Assembly (NCBI GenBank): GCA_905221615.1
Contig: CAJNDT010006007.1
Coordinates: 228,501 to 292,500 of the forward strand
Direction: 5' to 3'
Source: Symbiodinium sp. CCMP2592
Lineage: Eukaryota > Sar > Dinophyceae > Suessiales > Symbiodiniaceae
DNA: 64,000 nucleotides
Both the position numbers and the translations under genes were made by a program. Under the pieces are notes generated by a model, which was given only the letters and a program-made list of their open reading frames with translations, did no database searches and was not told the origin of the DNA. Position 1 is the first letter of the stretch. Every line of letters starts with the position of its first letter. Of the stretch, positions 28,201 to 40,247 are shown one piece after another.

Positions 28201-29430
28201 GCCATCATTTTCAAGTCGATCCCCACTGCAATCTCATCAAAGGTCGTTCAGCATGAGGGAGGTGGCCCACCGGTCTTTTTTCCTCGACCGGAGCTGCCTT
28301 GGACATGGTGGGATGCCAGGAGGATACTTGCAGGGTGTCCATCCGAAAGTCTGCCGCTCAAAGGCAGTGGCTTCCGCAGGACTGATGCTTCCTTGCGTTT
28401 CGAGTTCAGTAAATCCGGTGGGGTCTAAGCTCAGAGCGTTGCAGGAGGTGAGATCTGTCCTGGTCAGCAGCAGAACTCACGGTTCAAAGCTGGCAGTTGC
28501 TCGGCTTGGCCAAGACCTTTTGCTGGAGCAGAGATCTGTTGCGAAGATGCGAGGCTGCTCTACGGGCCCGGCTGTTGGGTGAAGATGGGGGCGAAAGCTA
28601 CCGGTGCCTGGAGCTGAAGATGGCCGGTAAGAGTGCTGCTGGGCTGCAACACGCAGTGCATCACTTGTCTCAAAATTGCTGTTCCGCCTGCGAACCTCTT
28701 CTTGTGTGGCCGAGGCAACCAAGGAGGCAGCTATCGCCACCAAGATCCTTCAGAGGCAAACCCAGCACTTCGGGGGAGGACCTTCAGGAGGCAACGCCGT
28801 GCAAGGTTTTTGCCCAAAGAGCTCGAGATTAGTTCCTGCCTTGGTCGTTTCGATGCTCGATGCGAAGAAGATCCGTGTTTGGATGCTTCAGGCTTCAGGG
28901 CCCGCTTTGAAAAGTTCGAAGGCTACCGCGCACGAGGGCTCGTGCTGACCATCGAGACCGGAAGCCTTCCCGAGCAGGTCGGGAGTGAGTGCATCCGACA
29001 AGCTGGAGCTGACAAGCCTGCAGGCCGATCCAGAAGGTGATCCTTGAGCTCTTTGAGACCATGTCTGTTGAAGACGTCTGCAGCCGAACAGCCGGGTACT
29101 CAAAGGACCGTTCGGACGCTGCCGCAGTCAGCGCGTTGATGCCTTTACTTTTCTGGGTTGGTTTTGTCATCACTCCAGGAACTGCGACGGTTTCTGCTAC
29201 GGTGACATCGGAGCCGTGTTGTCTTGTTGGACCTCAGTTCGATCCGGCACCTGCTTTTCCACAGCTGTGCTAGCCGGGCTACTGCCAGTAGCTCTTTGGC
29301 GGGGCTTTGAGAAGAAGTGTAGCGCATGTGTAGCACCGTTATCTGATCTCTACCTTTTGTGGCCTGTCATCAGCTCTTGGTCCAAGCCGAAGAACGTAGC
29401 GACCTGGAGGCTGCAACTTGACGGGCCGTA
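25300..29430. other. No gene identified; possible scattered exons
   Basis: About 4 kb. Fragments such as WVSEELIDKLQVELV (near 27910) and KLAVARLGQDLLLEQRSVA (near 28480) on the plus strand look exon-like and may belong to a gene upstream of the aspartyl-tRNA synthetase, but I cannot join them. A short TA tract lies at 26226-26240. Confidence 0.35.
26756..27535 (-). CDS. Uncharacterised long ORF (doubtful)
   Basis: 259 codons open on the minus strand. The stretch CLLQAMYSNGRSKARLNSL, followed by NVVTQAEGQSALDQSQL, looks protein-like. No family recognised, and no start context supports it over chance. It could be a real intronless gene or the shadow of plus-strand sequence. Confidence 0.25.
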   Translation of the reverse strand: MQNSYHTVVLFRHSLQPLVYEIANTFKRGFLCLPSPDCCESHIAEHAHVRQRSPCEIIGHVVMLLVMSSTSRLAGARPLPCISKLEQLATAIQADMNRAAKSRHVDASNVCDDTCLLQAMYSNGRSKARLNSLCFVNLGNVVTQAEGQSALDQSQLAGNISCEERPSQSLGHQVIQLHLAVLTHAPPSASLFFQHRLAHPTLALIGPGMTSNPNFHMQRDHSIRQLLLLDIVMSGADANTEMISSARSSGRGPKHGRLR

Positions 29431-29431
29431 G

Positions 29432-30515
29432 ATGGCGCATGCCTTCCAAACGGGGCACCGCACCCATAGTTGTGGAGAGCTTCGGTGGCTTGGCATGTTT
29501 GGAGACTGGCTGCCAACCTGCCCCGGAAGAAGAGCTCCTGTGTTTATAACTCCGCCAGGAAGGAACATGTGGGCCAGTCGGTGACTGTCTGCGGCTGGGT
29601 GCAGATGTCCAGAGACATGAATCACTTTGCCTTCGTCGACCTGCGGGACCGCTATGGCATCACACAGGCCATGTTGAAAAAGTTGGGGTAGCGGGTGGGT
29701 GGAGATGAGCCATGCGCTTCCTCAGATACGCAAAAGCATGCACACAGTGCAGACTCAGTGTAGATATCACCGGATCTCAGCGGTACAGGGTTAGCCTGTT
29801 GACCGGAGTCAGCGGCACAGCCGCGGCATTGCCACGGTTCTTGCACTGTACGGGGCACCAGGCCCAGGTCCATGCATGCGGCTGGGGTTTCCAAACTCCA
29901 GATCCAACGTCTAGGCCAAGAAACATGGCCTGCAATTAGGGGTGAACATGCTGAGTTCAAAAGCTCGCAATGAAACTTCGTTCCGTGTTGTGGTGTAGCT
30001 GGGACGGGCCAGACACGACAGGTCTGGCGCACAAGTGTTTTGATTGAGTTTGACCCGGCCAGGTTGTGTTTCCCAAAGATGCTTGGCTTTGCATTCGTAG
30101 TTGGATGGGGGGCCCTTCAGAGCATGTCATGTTCGGTTCAGGAAGGAGCAGACGAAGCCGGCCTCCAGCGCTACGAGCAGGCACGAAACCTTGGCCGCGA
30201 GTTCGTCGTGAAGGCTGGGTTCTCACGATTATGAAGCACTGAAGCACCCGATGCTGATGTGCTGTCCCGCGCATTGTGCTAACCTGGAGGTGACCGGAAA
30301 GGCAGGGCACTCCTCCGCCGCGAGTTCAACCGCTGCTCTGGGCACGGACTCGCAGGTGGTGGAGCGCATCCAGAAGAACGCAAAGAGACCGCCCTCCCTT
30401 CAGCTGCCTTGCGTATTTGCATCCGTGACGCTGACTCTCGAATTACTTGTACGAGCAACCATGCACAAGGACAGGGGATATCGAGATTGTAGCAGACCAA
30501 CTTGAGGTCTTGCAT
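29432..30515 (+). other. AspRS exons: anticodon-binding OB-fold
   Basis: Exons at 29432-29484 (GT donor), 29559-29667 (GC donor), 30142-30213 (GC donor), 30356-30390 (GC donor) and 30470 to about 30515. Splicing 30390 to 30470 gives ...[16 protein letters not shown] with an intact frame. All four downstream exons begin with G after AG. Confidence 0.85.
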
Positions 30516-33500
30516 CTCGACTGCAAACCGAGGGCGACAGCAAGAGAGAGAAGGAAGAGTTGGAGAATCACTTGTTGCATGCGGTTGTCTGGGGACCAAC
30601 TCCGACAGCAGACCAAAGGCCAAATCTGGGGCACCGGAGCCGTTCCTTGTGAAAGGGCAGAAGGGTGGAGAATTGGCGCGGTGGAAGGGGGGGCAGGGGA
30701 GTTCCTAGGCTATTTTTCGTGGATGGACGGAGGGATGTGTGGATGGATGTATGTATGAAGAGATGTGCGCATGTATGTATGTATGTATGTATGTATGTCA
30801 ATGTATGTATGTAAGTATGCATGTTAGTTTGTTTGTTTGATTGTTTGCTTATTTTTTCCTTGTTTGCTTGTTTGGTTGTTTGTTGATTGTTTCATTGTGT
30901 GACTGTTTGATAGATTGTTTGATTGTTTGTTTGCATGCATGCATGTTTGTTTTTTGTTGGTCGGTCGGTGGGCAAGTCAGTCGGTTGGTCGGTTAGTTGG
31001 GTTGGTTGTTTGTAAGTCTTAAGTGTTGAACAACCGGTCATTAGCCATCGCTCCCTCCGTGCACTCAGGAACGCTAGCTCCACACCTCCTTTCAAAATCG
31101 AAGATGTGACCGATGCCAACGAGGAAGGGTCTGAATAATGTTTGAGGGTGCGATCAGCTTGATTGCCATTTCAAGGACACACGAATGCGGTATCGCTCCT
31201 TGCCCGGATTTGACGTCCTCGCTGGCGTGACTTTTGTTGATTACCGCCGCCTTTCGACGTTGTAGTGCGAAGCCACATGGCGCATGTGCTTGATGCGAGC
31301 ATCGCCAGGCAGTGCTTGTCCTTCTTGTCTATCGAAGAAGTAATGCCACCAGGATACTTGGACATTCGGCGGAACCCGATCAAGGACGCAATCCTACTCC
31401 GCAATAAGGTCACGCGTATGGTCCGAGAGTGACTTGTCCGCACAACCTAAGCTGGTGCATGGACTTTCGGGCTTGGATCTTTTGCCGCTCGATCCTTCGA
31501 GAAGCCGAGTTACCTGGGAGATCTTGAGTTTTGCGCTGCTCGGCTGCACAGCTCACGCCGAGAAGTAGCTGTCAAGTGGTGCTACCCAGGAAGTCGAGAC
31601 GCCGGTTCTCATCAAGTCAACACCCGAAGGTGCTCGTGACTTTGTGGTGCCTTCACGAATGAACCCTGGGCAACCCGGCATACGTCGACGAAGCTGCTTC
31701 AACGCGCACTCATGGTTTCGTGTGTTGAAGCTCCAATGTTTGCAGACAAAGGCAGTTCTATGCTCTGCCGCAGTCGCCGCAGACTTTCAAGCAGCTTCTA
31801 ATGGCGTTCCGCTCAGACTGATCTGCCAGTCTGCCTTTTGTTTCCCAACACGCGCGGATACCAGCAACTTCCTCTTAAGAACAGGTGGGCGGTCTCGATC
31901 GCTATTTCCAGATCGTGAAATGCTTTCGCGACGAGGACTCTGTGGCAGCAAGCATGTCTTCTGCAAGTTGAGTTGCATCAAGTCAAGACGTGCCAAGGAG
32001 CTTCGGGCGGACAGGCAGCCTGAATTTACTCAGATTGCCCCTGACTTAAAGGGTAGACTCTACTGCGCATAAGCACATGACATGGCGAAGCAGCGGCATG
32101 ACGTGGAGAACTGAGGATTGCGAAATGTCCTTCGTGCAGCAGGCTGTATCTGTTCATTTTGTTGCCCGCATGTATCGAATGCGTCATGGTGCAGAGTTGC
32201 AGAAGCTCTCTTCCAGGAGGATGTTCTGCGGATCTTCGAGGGCATGATTCGCCAAATCTTCAAGAGCTGCTTGCAGAGACCAGTGGTGTGGTTCGGTGTT
32301 GTCTTTGTGTGTGTGTGTGTGCGTTTAACTTTCTGTGGGTGAGTTTTTGCTTGGCAGCACAGCATCTGTGCTGTGAGAAGTGGCGTCACCCCATCACTTG
32401 CTGTGCTGGTTTGCTCGTTGAGGCTTGTGCGGCCAGGTCCCAAGTCCGCAGTCCCAAGCAGTACTTCTGGCCGCTGTCGGAAGCAGAGGGTGGCTGAGCG
32501 AGGTCACGAGTTCCCCCCGTTTCAGAGGATGGAATACAGTGAGGCCAACTACATGAAAGGAGAAGCAGGGCCAGCGCACCATCACTGCCACTCCCGCCTT
32601 TCTCCAGGCGATGGATCGGTTTGGTATCGACAAGCCTGACTTGCGCTACGACATGGAGCTCCTCGGACAGCAGGCAAATTCCCAAAGCATGCGACACATC
32701 ACCCGCATGCCAAGGCTGGTGGACTTGACAGAGGTTGCCTTGCCGCACTGTAGACTTGCTCGGCACAAAGCTGTTCATATCTGTGCCAGTCGAGGTGAGC
32801 AAAGGGAAAAACTTCAAGGCTGGAGAAGCATCTATCACACCATGCAGGATGTACTTCCTGCCTGCTCTGTGTGCCTGAGATGTTTGATGATGCGGAGCTC
32901 GTTGTGGGGATGTGCTGCAAGGTTCGGATGCAAGCTTGTTTCCTGTGATTGGCAGAAAACAGATGTTGCGAAAACCTAGCGGCTGTGAGGGCATTGGCTC
33001 ATGGTCTGGGAAGCCGCTTGCATGCAAGTTGTCTGTCGTCGACATTTGTTGCTACATAGTATCGCGTGCAAGGAAAGTGAAAGATCTCGAAAAGAAGGCC
33101 ACAGGACAGGAAGTAGGCCGGAGAGCCTGCGCAAGACAGATGTTTGCAACTGTTTGGATAGCCGCACCTCATATTTCCACTCCCTGCAAAGCGATTTCAA
33201 ATGGGATCTTCAAACACAGCTAGCTGTAGTGGCGTGGAACACCCACTGTCCCAAATCAAATCATCCGACTTTGCTTCCGAGCCAGAGGCTGTGAGCGGAG
33301 ATGCTCCCTTGAGCTGTAAGGAGTAGCTACGGCTCAGGCTGCTCGAACATTGGCTTGGGTTTTTTTTTGGCCCCTGTGCAGTTTTTTTTACGCCTTCACC
33401 CCGTCTGGACGGAGGGTTCCTCTGGGGTGGTGTGCACATGAGGAGTGGGTATGTCGAGATGTATTTTTATCGACCTTGTGTAGGCCTTTAAGCCTCCATG

Positions 33501-34602
33501 TAGCCCGAGCCGCCCGAGGTTCGTATTGGGGGGTATTCTGCAGGCCCTTCGCAGGCATGCAGGGCCCAAAACGAACCTAGCGCTGCAGAGGCACGGGTCC
33601 ACAATCCTCGCAACATCTTTGGCGGGTTTGAAAGCGATCTCGCAGGTCGAGGGAAGGTCCGAAAAAAACCTGCAAACATTTTTTTTGCGGGTGTGAAATC
33701 CACCTTGCTGGTCCGTGACCCCGGTTCGAAGGGCCAATTTTGCTCCCAGTGCGCATGCATGCAAGGTCTGCCAGCATCCCTCGAGTGATGCTCCCGTGCC
33801 CCGTGTTGGCCAGGGTTCGAAAGGCGCCCTCCACGGATTCAAAACATCCGTAACAGGCATGGAAAGGATTTTTCTGACCCCCGAATGGGCTGCTGCGGCT
33901 CCTTCTCGGGCATGTTCAGCCCCTGGCCACGGAGTGGCTGTACGGACTATCGTGCCATCGAGAACAGAGCCCGTATGAGCGCGTTCAGGACTCATCGTGC
34001 AGGCATTGCGTTTGCAAAGGGGGGAGCTGCCCAACCTCCCTGCATTGTTATCCGCGCAAGTGCAAGCATCACAGTTATATGATGAACCGGAATCGCCAAA
34101 TGGTGCTTAAGACATATGATGAGCCGGAATCGCAAATCAGAGTGCGTGTTATGTGTAGATATATGACGAACCGGAGTCGCCAGTAACGGGGCGTGTTGTG
34201 GATGAAAATGGAAGATCATTTATGAAGGGGGATGCTGTAAATATATGATGAACCGGATTCGTCAAATGAGGGGGCGTGTTGTGGATGTATGATGAACCAG
34301 AGGCGCCAGATGAAGGGGCATGTTTAAGATATATGATGATCCGGAATCGCCAAGTAAGAGGGTCGCCAAATGAGGGGCCGTGTTTAAGACATATGATGAA
34401 CTGGAAATGCCAAATGAGGGGGCGTGTTGTAGATACATGATGAACAGGAATCGCTAATGACGGGGCGTGTTGTGGATATATGATGAACCGGAATCGCCAA
34501 ACGAGGGGGCGTGTGTAGATACATGATGAACCGGTACGGTCAAATGAGGGGGTGTGTTTAATGTATATGTGTATTTATATATATGTACATATATATATAC
34601 AC

Positions 34603-34635
<33 letters not shown>

Positions 34636-35185
34636 CCGCCCCTTCTGGTCGGGGGTGGTGCCTTCAGTTTCAGGCACTGCCCCACACGCCAGGGGAATAC
34701 TGTTGGAGTTTGCGCAGCCAACCGGGGATCAGCTGAGCGTGCTTTTTCCCTTAGTCTTGCTGCCGGTGCGTGTGTGCGTGTTTGGTTCGGCCACCCCGCA
34801 CCCCAAGTCCTTTCTCCGAGCCAGTGCCCCCAGCTTAGTACCCGTGTGAGGGATCACATGGGGAAGAGCTATTGTTCCTGCGAAGTGGGCTGTCTTGCCA
34901 AGTGCCCAAATCCAACCCAAGCCGTGCAGCTTGGGGGGGCGGGCCCATGGAGGTTCGGGTGGCACTTTTCCCTGCTTGGACTGAGGGGCTCGGAGCGTCG
35001 AACTCTTGCCGGATCTCCCCGATGACGAAAACGGAGGGGGGAAGAGATGGCGGGAGGGAACGTTTCCGTTCGGCCGGAGTGCACCCCAGGCCATCACTCA
35101 CTCATTCATATATATATATATATATATATACATATATACATATATACATATATACATATATACATATACATATATACATATATCC

Positions 35186-35224
<39 letters not shown>

Positions 35225-35262
35225 CATATATATATATATACATATATATACATATATATATG

Positions 35263-35295
<33 letters not shown>

Positions 35296-38200
35296 TTAAG
35301 ATATACGATGACAGCGGCAGCGCTTATGATGGATGGGGCGCGTGTTCAAGACATCAAGACATGATACGCCGAATCGTCAAGTGAGGGGGGGTATTTAAAA
35401 TATTGAACCCTGAAGCTTGGCCAGGTGGCCACTAAATTTACCTGCTAAGTGACTCCAAACGTTGCGGAGTCGGAATGGGCCACATGTCGCTGTTTTTGGT
35501 GGTTGAAGTATGAAGAAACTAAAGGTTTTCCCTGGAAAGCATAGCGAAAATAGACGTTTTCTTATGGAAATACAGAGAACCCAGCCCCCCGCCACCAAAA
35601 AAGAATAAATACGAAACACCAAAAAAAACAAATTCCCAAGTTAGTTCTAGACCTTATTTCTTGCCTGACTGCGGAATTTTGGAAGGCTCAGTCGATTTTG
35701 GCAAAACAGATGTACTCAATTGTATTCAGGGTTCACCCCTCTGACCGGTGGACTGACAGTGCTTACAGGCAAAGTTACTGCCGGGAAACACACGTGCATA
35801 ACAGTCATCCTCACCTATAGCGATGCTGGTTGTTTTGGCACATTTCATTACGGAGCTTTAACGCTTAATTTGATATCGCCCACCATCGAATCCGAACCAG
35901 GTGCACAATGGTGATCAACGCCCGCATCCCCTCCATTGAAGTGAGTTGCCATTGTTGAGCAACACGTGTCACTGGATCCCTTGTCTGCTCTGCTTGTGAA
36001 CCAGAAACTTAACACTACCCCAAACGTACCGGCTACGCGGACCGCGGGGCTGCGGCCGGTTTGCATAGGTCCCGCGACCCGGAACACCCATCCAGAAGCC
36101 TTGACCAAGAGTAGTACCCGTAGTATGGTAGTAGTCGGGGTCGTGGCGGTGGTAGCTTAAGTGGGAATGGCAGTGAGCGTCCTAATCAGTGGTAGTAGCA
36201 CGAATAGTCCTGTCAGGGTCGGAAACAAAACTCCAACGGGTTTCCAGGGCCCGAACAAAACTGTTCCAGTGGGATTCCAGGGCCTGATAGAAACCGCAAC
36301 GCAGCCAGGGCATGAAAGCAGCCCATTCGGGGGGTTCGAAAAAAACCTCGGCCTCGAACATTCCAGCGCCAGCGCCTGTGCTCGCAAAGCCATGCCCAAC
36401 GACAACCCATTCAGGTCGACAAATACAGAGAACACTCTATGAACACTGCCGAGGCTTCAAGAGAGCTAGTCCGAAGTGGAGCATGAACCCTGGTCGTCTG
36501 ACTCCATTAAGCGGGTCAGAGATAGTCACAGGACAGAGACGCAGTTTTGAGTTGTGCGAAAGCAACCTGTTCTGATGCGGCCCCGTTCACAAACACCGGA
36601 GACTGTGGATTTCTAAAGTGCTAGAACATTCCAGAAGCTTGTGGCCGGCCATCGAAACCATGGGTTAGCTTCAATCTTCAACCCGTGCTAATGACTGGCA
36701 TCATCTTTCTTCAAGCAACCCTTGTGAGAAGACAGTCAAGGTCTGGGCCTGATTGTATTGGACAGGTGCAAGTGCATTGGTGTGGTTGAAGATCAACCCC
36801 GATGGGTCCTACGACTGCTCTGCGAAGAAGTTTTTCACTGACGAGGAATGACTGAATGGCTGTTTTTTTGAGTAGGAGCCACTAAGCATGCCCCGCTTCT
36901 GGCAGGACTACGTGAAGTGGGTTGAGAAACTTGCCGGCATTAACTTGACTGCAGACGCCATGCTGGAGCGTGTCAGAAATCCAAGGAAGGCGAATGCCAA
37001 GCCAGGAGGATGTGGTCCAGGGGACCTCCTGCTCATTATCGCAGGCACACGCAGCACCTACAATTCAGCCAAGACTGTAAACAACACAACATGTACGGAA
37101 ATTGAAGGACTTCACGTCTTGATAAGGTGGTTTGCCGTACAATGAAAAACTCGGCTTTGAGCCAGTATGTATTGCTTCACAAAGTGTTTGGATGTGTTTG
37201 GGAACGCAGATAAATCCCCTCATGACAGCTCGTCGCGGCGGAAGTCCAACATCCTGATAAACAAGATTGTGTCGTATCGTGTGTTGAAGCTTGTTTCGTG
37301 CATGTGCACATGCAGCAATGTAAAGGCTGTACACGCTTTAACCAGGTCCGAGCGGAAAGAAAGGGTAGACTGTGGTTCGGAGGACAGAAAAGCATGCAGT
37401 TTCCCCTCATACGAGGATGTAGTACGGTTGATCGAAAGTGTGGAGCAAAAGGGTATTCCAAACTTATTGGGCAACTCATGACCAAACGCATGACCATAGC
37501 TGAGCCATCTTGCTTAGCAACACAAAGTATCGAGGAAAGCTTCAATTGTGAACATATAATGTACGGCGACGAGCCGTGGTGCAGGTGCGCTCATCAGGGA
37601 AGTTGCTACGTGCAAAATACATGTTGCAATCACATCTCTTAACATGTGTTGAAATGTACGAAGGACTTGTGCTTGAGAAACAGATGCAACCAGTAGCAAC
37701 AGTAACAGCAGCCCTGGTTCGCAGGCAAGAAGCTGCAGACGCCCCCTTGCTGGAGTTGTCCCCATGCTTGGTCTCTGTGTGGTCTTGGTTTGATGCTGAG
37801 GCAAGAGTCCATGGGCAAGTTCCGGCACCTGATGGGAACAGAGCTAGGCTGGATAGCATACGCCAGAATGGAACGCTCATGGTGGTCGTTGGACACCAGG
37901 CTTGCGAAGCGAAGGCTTTCGGGCACTTTGGGTCGTGCCGGAGCCCCGCGCTTCTGCCCAGCGGCCGACCTGCTGACAAGCCTTTGTCCAGGAATTTTCC
38001 GATGTTGGAGTGGGACGAGGATGAGGCGTTCCCTTCCTTGCGCTTTGCGTTCCTGGCAGCTGCTCGAGACAGGGGCGGTTCACGGCAAAACACCACCCGT
38101 TCACTTCTCCCTGGACAGAGGTCCAAGCTTGGAAGCTGCATTTTCGCAGCACATATGAATCCTGAGCAACGCTTTCAGGACATCGAGAAGATGGTCAGTG

Positions 38201-39115
38201 TGGTCCCAAGTTCACTGCGTAATTTGGGGACCTGAATTGGCGGCCTTTCTGAGGCCTTGACCACAAGGATCCCAAACTGGCAGAGGCCTTTGTCCTCAAA
38301 ACCCCCCCCCTTGTAAGCCTCTTTTGAGCATCTACAGAGTGAGTGCAGAAGGTGAGAGCCAACGCTTATGACATGGTGATCAACGGCGTTGAGGCTGACA
38401 CGGTGCTGCAAGCTGCATCGGCACCGGCGCTCTGGTATGTCCCACATGGCCAGGTGGGTGGTGGGTCCGTCAGGATTCACGCGGCCCGGACTGGCAAGAC
38501 ACTGCTTCCAGTGGTTTTTTTGTGCTCCGAAAGACTTGAAAGCCCAGGAGCGGCCTTTGCAGGAGAAGGTCTTCAGTGTGCTTGGCTTCAGCAAGGAGGA
38601 GGCTTGTGCATTACTCCTGACCATGTCAATGTGGCGGCCACCGGCCACCAGTTTTACCGCCCCGTAGAGACCGTTCCAGGCATTGGCGCAGTTCGGCTTC
38701 TTGATGGGTGCTTTTGAGTATGGAGCCGCTGGCCATCGCTCTTAGACCTGGACTTGATGCCTTTTTTCACATTAGGAGCTCCGCCTCATGCTGGTCTTGC
38801 GTTCGGACTCGACAGACTTTGCACCATCATTGGTGGAAAGGCAGTTTCTGAAGCGAAGTCGTAGAACTGCAAGTTCCCCCTGTGCCTTTCGCTTCTCTAT
38901 GTCTAGGCGACGATCCGCGACTTCATTGCGTTCCCGAAGAACAACATGGGAACATGTCTCAGCATCTTGCGCCTCAATGCTGCCTCGGGGTTCTCCGAAT
39001 CGCTCGGCAAGGCAGAGATACCATGATCAACACGCCCGCTGCAATCACATCCGCTCAGCTTTTGACTCAGCAACATGCGGATGCATACGCGAATCATTCC
39101 AGCGAGTTCCTGTAG
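29432..39115 (+). CDS. Aspartyl-tRNA synthetase, bacterial/organellar type (multi-exon)
   Basis: Joins aspartate to tRNA-Asp (class II synthetase), probably in plastid and/or mitochondrion since the layout is bacterial: an N-terminal OB-fold, then a class II core interrupted by the GAD-type insertion, with no eukaryote-style C-terminal core alone. About 25 exons were rebuilt from family motifs and matching phases: [52 protein letters not shown] (motif 1), [26 protein letters not shown] (motif 2), [60 protein letters not shown] (motif 3), IRDFIAFPK. The ATG at 29432 gives [18 protein letters not shown]; an upstream transit-peptide exon is possible. Stop TAG at 39113-39115. Exons between 32735-36905 and 37077-37991 (GAD region) are not located. 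Most introns begin with GC. Confidence 0.93.
30531..31068 (+). other. AspRS intron with drifting four-base tract
   Basis: Intronic. From about 30722 to 31015 there is four-base periodicity whose unit changes from TGTA to TTGT to GGTC-like. Confidence 0.6.
31069..31668 (+). other. AspRS exons: entry to catalytic core and motif 1
   Basis: Exons 31069 to about 31123 ([16 protein letters not shown]), 31353 to about 31425 ([19 protein letters not shown]) and 31590 to about 31668 ([18 protein letters not shown] then VVPSRMNP). Short linking exons before 31353 and before 31590 are expected from the family but not found. Confidence 0.85.
31756..32265 (+). other. AspRS exons: QSPQ loop and motif 2
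   Basis: Exons 31756 to about 31805 ([17 protein letters not shown]), about 31885-31936 ([17 protein letters not shown]), 32001-32036 ([12 protein letters not shown]), 32116-32142 (DCEMSFVQQ) and 32217-32265 ([16 protein letters not shown]). The last three have GC donors at 32037, 32143 and 32266. The motif 2 arginine is in FRDED. Confidence 0.87.
32503..32734 (+). other. AspRS exons: before the insertion domain
   Basis: Exons 32503-32543 ([13 protein letters not shown]), 32608 to about 32660 ([18 protein letters not shown]) and probably about 32715-32734 (VDLTE). GC donor at 32544; the phases join EYSE to AMDRFG. Confidence 0.85.
32735..34079 (+). other. AspRS intron region, repeats unresolved
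   Basis: Expected to hold some missing GAD-domain exons, but I could not place them. The part from about 33480 to 33960 contains GGTTCGA-like boxes at 33718 and 33812 and several repeated-looking phrases; it may be an old SINE-like repeat. Confidence 0.35.
34080..34560. repeat. Intronic satellite, about 45-55-bp units
   Basis: About ten units built on ATATGATGAACCGGAATCGC followed by CAAATGAGGGGGCGTGTT and a variable GTAGATAC or TTTAAG segment. A degenerate unit reappears at 35293-35395, after the two TA tracts. Confidence 0.88.
34562..34636. repeat. (TA)n / TATACA tract, left
   Basis: TA-rich simple repeat ending the satellite block. Confidence 0.9.
34637..35104. other. Unique 0.47-kb segment between two TA tracts
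   Basis: GC-rich, non-repetitive here, starting CCGCCCCTTCTGGTCGGG and ending CACTCACTCATTC. It interrupts the satellite between TA tracts on both sides. It may be a mobile segment that inserted into a TA repeat. No ORF with recognisable content. Confidence 0.4.
35105..35292. repeat. (TA)n / TATACA tract, right
   Basis: TA-rich simple repeat ending in (TG)n before a last degenerate satellite unit. Confidence 0.9.
35396..36905 (+). other. AspRS intron, no exon recognised
   Basis: About 1.5 kb with short frames only. Near 36230-36300 a phrase around TCCAGGGCC repeats twice. Confidence 0.4.
36906..37076 (+). other. AspRS exon: end of GAD-type insertion domain
   Basis: Exactly 57 codons, beginning [13 protein letters not shown] and ending RSTYNSAKT, with the family signature [13 protein letters not shown] donor at 37077. 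The following 37077-37991 contains no exon I can identify. Confidence 0.82.
37992..39115 (+). other. AspRS exons: C-terminal half of catalytic core with motif 3
   Basis: Exons 37992-38025 ([11 protein letters not shown]), 38073-38120 ([16 protein letters not shown]), 38351-38395 ([15 protein letters not shown]), 38454-38480 (VGGGSVRIH), about 38533-38601 ([19 protein letters not shown]), 38692-38722 ([10 protein letters not shown]), 38776-38840 ([20 protein letters not shown]), 38907-38949 ([13 protein letters not shown]) and 39012-39115 ([16 protein letters not shown]). Donors are GC after 38025, 38395, 38480, 38601 and 38840, GT after 38120, and GA after 38722 and 38949. The motif 3 arginine is in GLDRL. 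Confidence 0.9.
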
Positions 39116-40247
39116 CAAGGTTGGCCGAGCTCAGCATCACAACAACTGTCGACGAGGCCGATTCCTCCTCACCTCTCGACTTGCTCTTGCGTTGACAGCG
39201 ATTTGCCCATAGGATGGAAAGCCGAAGGTTTCGATCTCAGGGTGTCAGCTCGTCGCGGGCACTGCGTGATTGTTGAGTTGCCACCCACCGTGTGCTCTTG
39301 CTGAGGCTTCGGGCTACCCTGCTTGAGGAAGAGAGCAAGCGTGAGAAACTGATCTGCCTGAGGGCATTGAACAATTTTCGATTGCGCTCTGCAGAGCCCC
39401 ACCGGCATCACCTGCGTTACTTCGCCCCTGAATGGGGTCGGCACAGCCTCGTGAAGGGCCCTTGAATTTTGGCCGTGACGTGTCTCTGCGTGGTCCAGAT
39501 AAGCTAGACGTGCAAGTGGAGCTGCCTGACTGCATCTCTGCTTTGGCTGCCTGTGGTCCGGCATGCGGCCAAGAGCAGCAGCTTATATTACCTGGCGGAA
39601 AGTCTGACCTCTCTGTCAAGGCCGAGCTGCAGTAGTAAAAGGAGTTGTGTCATGCCACTTTGCACTCTACTAAACCGCACGCTCTTTGCAAACATGTGCT
39701 CGGAGTCACATCTGAACGAAGCAAGAAGGTAGCGTCGGTTGAACTTCTTACAAACGGAAGACTCCTGCAGATGGGACGACAAACCCGCAGCCACATCGAC
39801 ATCGCTTTGTTTGCCAAGGTCTGCCGGAGTCGAGGACATGGAGAACGCCAGACTCCAGAGGCACGAGTATCCTGAACCCAGAACACTGACAAGCCACAGG
39901 GACTGGAAGTTGCCATCCCGAACGGGACAAGATATGCCTCGAACAGAGTTTTGTACTGCCAGATGGACATGTATTCATCTTTATATCATCGACTGAAAAC
40001 AGTACGACTGAGTGTCATGTCGCGGTGCTTTCAACGGTGCATGTGTGTGAAGACGGCTGAATGGCTTGCATGACATGTGTGTTTCGGGCTCAAATCTGTC
40101 GAGGAACATTTGTGCATGTTTGGACATTGCGGCTGCCACGATGTCGATTCCAGTCGGCAGACCTCGTGAATCTCTGGTGTTTGCCTCAGTCGCCTTTTGC
40201 ACTCTTCTTACTCTTCTTGACTGCGGTGTGGGTGCAGTTGTTTTCAG
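39116..40247. other. Intergenic region, possibly 5' exons of the dynein gene
   Basis: About 1.1 kb between two plus-strand genes. The first exon of the dynein light chain (with its ATG) should lie here or just inside the next feature; I could not fix it. Confidence 0.35.

Noticed and set aside
33710-33825. tRNA gene or tRNA-derived SINE at GGTTCGA boxes
   Set aside because: No cloverleaf could be folded around either box and no matching A box was found at the proper distance.
34583-35384. Tyr/Ile-repeat ORFs over the TA tracts
   Set aside because: Translations of TATACA microsatellite only.
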